Under the pieces are notes generated by a model. That model searched no databases and was not told the DNA's origin. It was given only the letters and a program-made list of their open reading frames with translations. Position numbers and translations under genes: made by a program. Shown one piece after another: positions 6,719 to 12,651 of a stretch of DNA of 12,651 nucleotides. This stretch comes from Prolixibacteraceae bacterium (GTDB taxonomy: Bacteria; Bacteroidota; Bacteroidia; Bacteroidales; Prolixibacteraceae). The stretch is from contig DPRM01000027.1 in NCBI GenBank assembly GCA_003537645.1, forward strand, positions 7,440 through 20,090, given 5' to 3'. Within the stretch, counting starts at the first letter, position 1, and every line of letters starts with the position of its first letter.

Positions 6719-8359
6719 ATGGAACCCAACAAACTTATTGGCCTGTATGCCCAAACTTTCAGGAAAAACTGGAATTTGCCTGCGTTTTCCGATTTTCAGG
6801 GATCACGATCAACGTACGGCGAAGCTGCCCAGATCATCAGGCAGATTCATTGTTTTTTCCGCGAATCAGGAATCCGGAAAGGCGACAAAATTGCCATTCT
6901 TGGACGAAACTCATCGAATTGGGCCATTTCGTTTTTAGCTGTTGCCGGATATGGTGCAGTTACGGTTCCTGTTTTGCCCGATTTTAATCCTGAAGATATT
7001 CACCATATCCTGAATCATTCCGAATCGGTTTTCCTGTTTGCTGCCGATGGTTTGTACGAAAAACTCGACCGAACAAAAATTCCTGAAATTGCAGGCATTG
7101 TCAGCCTGACTGATTTCTCGGCCCTGGATTTTAGCAATCAGAGCGAAAAAGACAAATGGTCCAGGTGTTTTACACCCGAATTTGCTGGACAATCGAATCC
7201 GGAAAACTTCGAACTTGATGAATTTCAGGGCGATGATCTGAGTGTGATTTCATATACCAGCGGAACATCCGGATTCACCAAAGGGGTGATGATACCCGCA
7301 CGCAGCTTGTTGTCGAATATTATTTATGCGCAGGAACACATGCCGCTTACTGCCGGCGACAGTATTGTTTCGTTCCTGCCAATGGCCCATGTTTTTGGTC
7401 TGCTGTTCGAATTTCTTTTCCCGGTTTCGGTAGGTTGCCATGTTACTTTCCTCACCAAACCGCCGACACCTCAGGTAATTATCAAAGCATTTCAGGAAGT
7501 AAAACCCCGGCTGATCTTATCGGTGCCATTGGTTATCGAGAAAATTTACAATAAGCGAATTTTGCCGGCCATTCAAAAACCGGCTATCAAATTTTTGATG
7601 AAAGTACCCGGCATTCAGCAACTTCTCTATAAAAAAGTGCGTGCCAGCCTGGTCGAAACATTCGGCGGAAATTTCCATGAAATCGTAATTGGTGGCGCAC
7701 CGCTAAATCACGAGGTTGAAGCTTTCTTCAGGAAAATAAAATTCCCGTTCACCATTGGTTACGGAATGACAGAATGCGGTCCGCTGATTTCGTACGAGCC
7801 ATGGGATAGCTTCAGGCAATCGTCAGCCGGAAGGCTTGTTGACAGGATGGAAGTGCGCATCGATTCGAAAGATCCTTTCAACGAAGTGGGCGAAATTCTG
7901 GTGAAAGGCACCAATGTAATGATGGGTTACTATAAAAACGAGAAAGCGACGAACGATGCCATCGACAGCGAAGGCTGGCTGCGCACCGGCGACCTTGGAG
8001 TGATTGATGAAAACGACTTTATTTACATTCGCGGACGATCCAAAAACATGCTGCTCGGTCCGTCGGGGCAAAATATTTATCCTGAAGAAATGGAAGCCAA
8101 ACTCAACAATATGCCTTATGTGCTCGAATGTGTAATAACCGAACGCGAAGGCAAATTGGTAGCATTTGTTTTTCCTGATCCTGAACGGATTGAAGCTGAA
8201 AAGCCTGATGAAGCCCGGCTAAAACATATAATGGCTGATAACTGCAAACATGTGAACAAAGAACTGCCAAAATACGCTCAGCTAAGTTCAATTATATTGG
8301 TTGACAAGGAATTCGAAAAAACACCGAAGCGGAATATTAAAAGGTATTTATATACTTAA
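6719..8359 (+). CDS. AMP-forming long-chain acyl-CoA ligase (ANL superfamily)
   Basis: This is a 546-aa cytosolic enzyme that adenylates a carboxylic acid with ATP and most likely transfers the acyl group to CoA. Its best match in style is the fatty acyl-CoA ligase group, but chain length is not readable. The motifs are in order: P-loop YTSGTSGFTKG (179-189), core motif GYGMTECGPL (347-356), GWLRTGDLG (419-427), hinge GRSKNMLLG (439-447) with NIYPEEME (452-459), and C-terminal TPKRNIKRYLY (535-545). In that last motif the residue aligning with the usual adenylation lysine (the K of 'GKIxR' in FadD-type enzymes) is Asn539, with Lys537 and Lys541 beside it. The ATG at 6719 gives a normal N-terminus without signal peptide. 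It follows the aldo/keto reductase by 30 bp and ends before a large palindrome. Confidence 0.92.
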   Translation: MEPNKLIGLYAQTFRKNWNLPAFSDFQGSRSTYGEAAQIIRQIHCFFRESGIRKGDKIAILGRNSSNWAISFLAVAGYGAVTVPVLPDFNPEDIHHILNHSESVFLFAADGLYEKLDRTKIPEIAGIVSLTDFSALDFSNQSEKDKWSRCFTPEFAGQSNPENFELDEFQGDDLSVISYTSGTSGFTKGVMIPARSLLSNIIYAQEHMPLTAGDSIVSFLPMAHVFGLLFEFLFPVSVGCHVTFLTKPPTPQVIIKAFQEVKPRLILSVPLVIEKIYNKRILPAIQKPAIKFLMKVPGIQQLLYKKVRASLVETFGGNFHEIVIGGAPLNHEVEAFFRKIKFPFTIGYGMTECGPLISYEPWDSFRQSSAGRLVDRMEVRIDSKDPFNEVGEILVKGTNVMMGYYKNEKATNDAIDSEGWLRTGDLGVIDENDFIYIRGRSKNMLLGPSGQNIYPEEMEAKLNNMPYVLECVITEREGKLVAFVFPDPERIEAEKPDEARLKHIMADNCKHVNKELPKYAQLSSIILVDKEFEKTPKRNIKRYLYT

Positions 8360-8381
8360 TTATCAGTAAATTTCGGTACGC

Positions 8382-8482
8382 TGCACCTAAAGCCGTGCTC
8401 CGTGCAATTATTTTGCTACAAAGATTTGGCAGCTCTGCTGCCAAATCTTTGTAGCAAAAGGTGCATCGCACCAAAACAATTG
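8382..8482. repeat. Large extragenic palindrome (REP-like), possible bidirectional terminator
   Basis: The core is a perfect 23-bp inverted repeat, 8411-8433 against 8437-8459, with a 3-nt loop (TCT). The arms begin TTTTGCTACAAAG and end GGCAGC at the loop. Outside it TGCACCT (8382-8388) pairs with AGGTGCA (8459-8465), and CAATTATTTTG (8405-8415) can pair with CAAAACAATTG (8472-8482) at 10 of 11 positions. A small hairpin GGTGC-ATC-GCACC follows at 8460-8472. It fills most of the space between the convergent ligase and pepE. The T-rich and A-rich outer ends would let it terminate both genes, but the perfect long stem with flanking small hairpins looks more like a dispersed repetitive palindrome. 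Confidence 0.85.
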
Positions 8483-8517
8483 CCGGTATAGAACTGCCAA
8501 CAGATATTCACAATTTT

Positions 8518-9225
8518 CTATTTCAGCAAAAAGCTGAAATCATCAGCCGAATTTAGCTCCACCGGACTGTTCCCTTTTCTGAAGATGCGTGCAGTGCGGG
8601 TGCCAATAAGGCTCATTTCCTGATTTTCAACTCGCAGCATGGTTCCTTCGCGCAGGCCAACCACGTAAAGTTCAGGATTGATTTCCAGAAATTCTTCGAT
8701 GCGTTGCTCGCGTGTTTCACCTCCATGCCCTTCAGGATTGGCGTCGAGGTAATGCGGGTTGATCTGGAACGGAACCAATCCGGTGGTGTCGAATCCGCGG
8801 GGGTCGATAATCGGCATATCGTTGGTTGTTCGCAGGGTGGGGCAGGCAATGTTCGAACCTGCGCTCCAGCCAATGTATGGAGTTCCGTTCAGTACTTTCT
8901 CACGAATTACTTGCATCAATCCGTTGTCGCGCATCATTCGCACCAGTTGCCAGGTGTTTCCGCCGCCCACCACAATTACTTCGGCATCCTTAACGGCCTG
9001 TACCGGATCGCTCAACCGATGAATGCTATTAATCTTGTAGCCTAACTCTGAAAACCTTTCGTTAACTTTTTGCTCATATAAATCGAACGAAAAAGTAACA
9101 GCGGCATACGGAATAAATAGTGCTGTAAGCGGTTTGTCGCCTAAAAATTTTTTGATTTCGTGTTTTGGGTAATCCAGATATGCCTCTCCGGGCATGGTCG
9201 AGTTGCTGATCAGTAATAGTCGCAT
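8518..9225 (-). CDS. pepE: Peptidase E (alpha-aspartyl dipeptidase), family S51
   Basis: This is a cytosolic serine dipeptidase that hydrolyses dipeptides with N-terminal aspartate. The 235-aa length is close to that of the enterobacterial enzyme (about 229). The N-terminus MRLLLISNST and the GGGNTWQL segment (residues 87-94) are typical. The nucleophile Ser121 sits in GWSAGSN, Asp136 in TTNDMPI, and His158 in FQINPHYLD followed by HGGETREQRI. These correspond, one residue shifted, to Ser120, Asp135 and His157 of the Salmonella enzyme, so the protein is expected to be active. It is the downstream gene of a leftward pair and starts 9 bp after the outer-membrane protein gene, so it is very likely translated from the same mRNA. 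Confidence 0.95.
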   Translation of the reverse strand: MRLLLISNSTMPGEAYLDYPKHEIKKFLGDKPLTALFIPYAAVTFSFDLYEQKVNERFSELGYKINSIHRLSDPVQAVKDAEVIVVGGGNTWQLVRMMRDNGLMQVIREKVLNGTPYIGWSAGSNIACPTLRTTNDMPIIDPRGFDTTGLVPFQINPHYLDANPEGHGGETREQRIEEFLEINPELYVVGLREGTMLRVENQEMSLIGTRTARIFRKGNSPVELNSADDFSFLLK

Positions 9226-9234
9226 AGTTATAAT

Positions 9235-10038
9235 TTAGAATGAAATGAGTCTTAATCCAACCGAGAAGGGATAAAGTTTGGGGCCGCGCCGGTCGTCGAA
9301 CATTGGAGTCAGGTCGTAGGAAGCGAACAAGTTCACCCAGCGGTATCCGGCTCGTGCGGTTACTGCAAATTTATATTCGCGAAGGGCAAAATCGCCCGGC
9401 GTTTTAAGCTTTTGTTTCTTGTCGTCACTTCTGTATTTTACTTTTGTGTGCGCTGCCAATTTTCTGGCAACATTAATTCCGGCTGAAAAATACAATCGGT
9501 TTGAGATGTTTTTAACCGGAACCTGAAATTCGGCAATCAACGGAACTTCGATATAAACGACTGATAATTTTGATTTTTGGTTGGAATCGAAGTACAGGGG
9601 AATGGGTTGTACTTTTCCGTACTCGTCAAGTTTGATTGAAGTTCTATTATCGAGCCGATAGCTTTGCAGGCTCAATCCCAAACCTGTAATCAGTCCGACT
9701 GTGTTGCGCGATGACTGTAAGCCTTTGGAATACTGAATGATATTAAGTTTTAGCACGTTGGACCTTAACAAATCGTTCGCCAAAAAATCATTGTCTTTGG
9801 GTTCGTACATGCTGTAATCGGGTTTGGCAAAGCCATTAATGCCAAATTCAACCCCGGCCCAATGTCCTTTAAATTCATTTTCCCAGCCATTGTAACCTTC
9901 GTTCACCAGGTCCTGAATATCGATCAGTCCAGAAAGTCTTCCGGCCGGACTTTGGATTACAATTATTGAGTCGTTTTCCTGTGCGAATGCATGAATTGCA
10001 AACAGGAAGATCAGTAATATGAAAAGTAAGCGTTTCAT
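9235..10038 (-). CDS. Outer-membrane beta-barrel protein
   Basis: This is a 267-aa predicted outer-membrane barrel of the PorT/OmpA-barrel-like type common in Bacteroidota; its function is unknown. The chosen start (10038) places a textbook signal peptide at the N-terminus (MKRLLFILLIFLFAIHAFA, mature at Gln20). An in-frame upstream ATG at 10068 would add ten polar residues in front of the signal peptide and is less likely. The mature chain contains a 'HWAGVEFGINGF' strand, a 'TVGLITGLGLSLQSY' strand, a 'YIEVPLIAEFQVP' strand, and a C-terminal YPFSVGLRLISF ending in Phe. These patterns are usual for barrels in the Bacteroidota outer-membrane beta-barrel families. It precedes pepE by 9 bp and should be co-transcribed with it. 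No functional link between the two is evident. Confidence 0.87.
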   Translation of the reverse strand: MKRLLFILLIFLFAIHAFAQENDSIIVIQSPAGRLSGLIDIQDLVNEGYNGWENEFKGHWAGVEFGINGFAKPDYSMYEPKDNDFLANDLLRSNVLKLNIIQYSKGLQSSRNTVGLITGLGLSLQSYRLDNRTSIKLDEYGKVQPIPLYFDSNQKSKLSVVYIEVPLIAEFQVPVKNISNRLYFSAGINVARKLAAHTKVKYRSDDKKQKLKTPGDFALREYKFAVTARAGYRWVNLFASYDLTPMFDDRRGPKLYPFSVGLRLISF

Positions 10039-10157
10039 TGAAGTTATTTCTGTTTTCGCAGAACGCATTTGTTACCGGCTATTGTTGGAGAGGTTTATAA
10101 CCTTAGCCAGTTTACCGGATTTTACACAGAAAGGCGCTCCGAACATTGTTTCACTTA

Positions 10158-10165
10158 CAAAAGTA
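10158..10165 (-). promoter_or_regulatory. Candidate -7 promoter box for the outer-membrane protein/pepE pair
   Basis: On the minus strand TACTTTTG (10165-10158) matches the Bacteroidota consensus TAnnTTTG exactly, with a T-rich TTTTA about 17 bp further upstream as a weak -33 element. The leader to the ATG at 10038 would be about 110 nt. The rest of the 10039-10325 intergenic region shows no gene or other clear signal. Confidence 0.35.
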
Positions 10166-10314
10166 ATCAATTTAAGTAGAATAAAAGAGATAGGTTGATG
10201 CCGAAAAGTATCGGAATCCCCTTTATTACGACTTATTCAGCAGCTCCTGAAAACTCATTGGTTTGCCAACGCTGTTGCTGATTTGTAAATTAATTTGGGC
10301 AGTTTAAAAATAGT

Positions 10315-10340
10315 CTGATTATAAATCAGGAGGCCTCCTG
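10315..10340. repeat. Two overlapping inverted repeats at the histidine-kinase stop codon
   Basis: CAGGAGGCCTCCTG (10327-10340) is a perfect 14-bp palindrome that encodes the last residues (QEAS) and reaches into the stop codon of the kinase gene. Overlapping it, CTGATT and AATCAG (10315-10320, 10324-10329) form a 6-bp stem with a 3-nt loop. On the minus strand that stem is followed shortly by ACTATTTTT, so it could be a weak terminator of the kinase gene. Confidence 0.4.
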
Positions 10341-12485
10341 GGTAATTAACTCACGGCTCCGGATTACTGGCAGTGAGAATGAGACAATAGTTCCAACATT
10401 CTTTTTGCTTTCTATTGTGATAGTTCCGTTGTTCTTCTCAATGAAATCTTTAACGAGTATTAATCCCAATCCGGTACTCATTTCATTTTCAGTTCCGTTG
10501 GTGTGAATCGTGTTTGATATATCAAAGATTTTTGAGAGGTCCGGTTCTTCAATTCCTACGCCGTTATCAGTAATGCTGATAATGGCATAATTCGTATTCT
10601 GAATGGTTGATTTGATGATTACTGAACCGCCGCGGTGTGTGAATTTTATGGCATTACTAAGTATGTTTCGAACAATTGTTTGTACCATATTCGGGTCGGC
10701 CAGCACGAATATCTGATCGTTTAATTCATAACTGATATCAATTTGTTTATTATCGGCAATTTGTTTTAATCCTTTTGTCGAAGTTTGAATAACATCGGTC
10801 AGGTTAAATTCAGCAGGCCTGAATTCAATTTTATTTAATTGTGATTGTGCCCAAATAAGCAGATTTTCAAGCAAAACACTTACATTATCTGCCGATTTAT
10901 ATAAGGTCAATAATATTTCTTTTAATTCTGTAGATGTGTAGTCATCAAATGTTTCGTTGATGAGCTCCAAAAAAGTAGCCAGGCTGCCTGTTGGTCCGCG
11001 TAAATCGTGAGCAATGATGGCAAAAAATTTATCTTTGGCAGCGTTTGTTTCTTTTAGTTCGAGATTTTTATGCCTGATTTTGTTGTAAAACCAATAGATG
11101 AATATTGAAAATAAAAATGCAATCAGGATTCCTGTAATCATTATTAGTTGTGAAATCCGATGTTGCTTTATTACAAGCGTATTGATTTCGTTTTGTTTTT
11201 CCAATTCAATAATCTGACTGTTTTGTTTATCAATCTCATAAATAGCCTGTAACTGCTCGATTTTTATATTTGCAGCACCGGACATGATTAAGTCCTGAAT
11301 TTCGATTTGCTTTTTCTGGCAGTCAATTGCATTTTTAAGATCGTTGATCCCCAAATAGACCTCGGTCAATCTGGAATAAATGTTTAACTGAACTTTTTTC
11401 TGGTTGTTTGAAATGGCAAGACCTAATCCTTTCTTTAAATTAATTAATCCGGCTTCGATCTGGTTCTTTCCAATATTGCATAATCCAAGGTAAGTATATA
11501 TGGTAGGCAAACTAAGCTGATCGCCGACTTTTAGCGCTTCATTCAGATATTTTTCAGCCAGATCAAAATTTCCAATTGAATATTCTATCAGGCCCAGATT
11601 TTTATGAGAATTTGACAGACCATAAACCGATTTGTTGTCGGTATAAATTTTCAGTGTGCTATCAATGTAACGTCGTGCTTCTTCAAAATTTTCCGAGTCC
11701 AGGTATAGTAATCCAATCTGTTCATAGCAAATAGCAACTCCATTTTGGTTCCCATCTTTTGAGGCCTGATTCATATATATTTTCAGTGCTTCCTCAAAAT
11801 ATTCGAGCGCTTTCTGTGGAAGTTTTAAGTCGGAGTATATTCGGCCTAATATGTATGCCGACCAGGCATTGCCCTCGGTAAATCCTGCTTTTTCGTAATT
11901 TAGCCTTGAGTTGATTATGTATTCTATCGCTCTGTCGTACAGTCCGTTTACTCTGAAAATAGTCCCCATCATTGAGTAGGAAGAACCCATGATTCTGAAA
12001 TTATTTGACAAACGACAGGCCTGAAGGGAAGCATTGAAATACTCGAGTGCACGTATTTCTTCCCTGTTATTGTGTTTAATTACACCTTTATAGAAGAGTA
12101 TCTCGCCTTTATACCAATTATCACCAGATGTTTCCGCGATTATTAATGCGGTATCGAAATAAGCTTCCGAAACATTCTTTATGTTTATTGTATGATTTAT
12201 TCTTCCCAGTATCAGATACGCACGCATCTCCAGACTTTTGTTGTTTGAGATTCGGGCTGCAGCAAGTGCTGAATTCGCCATAATCTGTGCTTCATCGATG
12301 TCAACGTCAATAAGCTTATTGGCAATTTCAAGTTGAACAGAGATTTTGGCAATTCCTTTTTTATTATTTAATTCCTTGCGGAGACTGTCAATTGAGGTAA
12401 TGCCAGATTTTTCCTGAGAGCACGCAGAATAAGTAAATCCAATGGTCATTAAAAACAGAAAAATCCAGATAATCTTTTTATTCAT
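10326..12485 (-). CDS. TPR-sensor histidine kinase
   Basis: This is a 719-aa membrane sensor kinase. A signal sequence (about residues 1-21, ending TYSA before Cys22; the lipobox YSAC is a weak match) exports the N-terminal half. Residues about 50-395 consist of tetratricopeptide repeats, for example QKALEYFEEALKIY (224-237) and FDLAEKYLNEALKV (307-320), so the sensor probably binds a protein or peptide partner in the periplasm. A Gln/Glu-rich coiled-coil stretch (405-440) leads into one transmembrane helix (about 446-466). The HisKA domain has phospho-acceptor His493 in FFAIIAHDLRGP. The ATPase domain has the N-box (RNILSNAIKF, 606-615), the G1 box TDNGVGIEE (639-647) and the G2 box STGLGLILV (670-678). 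All catalytic motifs are intact. No response regulator is encoded in this window, so the partner is elsewhere. Confidence 0.95.
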   Translation of the reverse strand: MNKKIIWIFLFLMTIGFTYSACSQEKSGITSIDSLRKELNNKKGIAKISVQLEIANKLIDVDIDEAQIMANSALAAARISNNKSLEMRAYLILGRINHTINIKNVSEAYFDTALIIAETSGDNWYKGEILFYKGVIKHNNREEIRALEYFNASLQACRLSNNFRIMGSSYSMMGTIFRVNGLYDRAIEYIINSRLNYEKAGFTEGNAWSAYILGRIYSDLKLPQKALEYFEEALKIYMNQASKDGNQNGVAICYEQIGLLYLDSENFEEARRYIDSTLKIYTDNKSVYGLSNSHKNLGLIEYSIGNFDLAEKYLNEALKVGDQLSLPTIYTYLGLCNIGKNQIEAGLINLKKGLGLAISNNQKKVQLNIYSRLTEVYLGINDLKNAIDCQKKQIEIQDLIMSGAANIKIEQLQAIYEIDKQNSQIIELEKQNEINTLVIKQHRISQLIMITGILIAFLFSIFIYWFYNKIRHKNLELKETNAAKDKFFAIIAHDLRGPTGSLATFLELINETFDDYTSTELKEILLTLYKSADNVSVLLENLLIWAQSQLNKIEFRPAEFNLTDVIQTSTKGLKQIADNKQIDISYELNDQIFVLADPNMVQTIVRNILSNAIKFTHRGGSVIIKSTIQNTNYAIISITDNGVGIEEPDLSKIFDISNTIHTNGTENEMSTGLGLILVKDFIEKNNGTITIESKKNVGTIVSFSLPVIRSRELITQEAS

Positions 12486-12550
12486 CTTTATGTTTTACTT
12501 AAAATCCAAATCAAATATTACTAAAGTGTAACATAAATTGCTTTTAACGG

Positions 12551-12566
12551 TTCGTTACACAACGAA
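12551..12566. repeat. Inverted repeat upstream of the histidine-kinase gene
   Basis: TTCGTT-ACAC-AACGAA is a perfect 6-bp inverted repeat with a 4-bp spacer, about 66 bp upstream of the kinase ATG. Its symmetric form fits a small operator or a short hairpin in the leader. A near-match to the -7 box (AATATTTG on the minus strand) lies between it and the gene. The remaining sequence up to the window edge shows no gene. Confidence 0.3.
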
Positions 12567-12651
12567 TAAACTATACTAATCATTGTCGCTTTCCGGATGA
12601 AAAATAAGAATAAAAAGTTGATTTTGTATCATTAGTGAACGACAAAACTTT

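Noticed and set aside
6317..6754. 145-codon open frame on the minus strand across the aldo/keto reductase end and ligase start
   Set aside because: It lies antisense to two well-supported genes and has no family features.
10039..10068. Upstream ATG for the outer-membrane protein
   Set aside because: It adds ten polar residues before an otherwise perfect signal peptide.

Overview
The window looks like chromosomal DNA of a member of the Bacteroidota, probably an environmental Bacteroidales/Marinilabiliales-type organism. The evidence is the protein families (two DUF2807 'GIN-domain' surface proteins, a DUF5020 outer-membrane protein, a TPR-sensor histidine kinase), A-rich leaders with no strong Shine-Dalgarno sites, and exact matches to the Bacteroidota -7 promoter box TAnnTTTG upstream of several genes. 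Genus-level assignment is not possible from the sequence alone.

Left part (1-3242): a Tat-exported aldo/keto reductase, cut by the left window edge, reads leftward. It is divergent from a rightward row of three secreted proteins: a DUF2807 lipoprotein, a DUF2807 paralog with an ordinary signal peptide, and a 196-aa secreted protein built from two similar beta-rich halves. The two DUF2807 proteins share an identical coil spacing but carry Asn in every coil of the first and Asp in every coil of the second.

Middle part (3243-5523): the convergent intergenic region holds a symmetric array of GTCAT half-sites and a bidirectional terminator-like hairpin. Then comes a leftward two-gene unit, a DUF5020/Tsx-like outer-membrane protein followed by an AzgA/PbuG-type purine permease. 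These plausibly form an outer- plus inner-membrane route for nucleobase or nucleoside uptake.

Right-middle part (5801-8359): a second Tat-exported aldo/keto reductase and, 30 bp downstream, an AMP-forming long-chain acyl-CoA ligase, both rightward. The ligase ends against a large, nearly perfect extragenic palindrome (core 8411-8459) that separates it from the convergent pepE.

Right part (8518-12485): a leftward pair, an outer-membrane beta-barrel protein followed 9 bp later by peptidase E (pepE). Further right is a leftward 719-aa histidine kinase with an exported TPR sensor region and no response regulator in view.

The window is mostly ordinary housekeeping and envelope content. I see no defence system, mobile-element gene, RNA gene or CRISPR array. 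The most interesting signals are the matched Asn/Asp ladders in the DUF2807 pair and the two intergenic palindromic elements.
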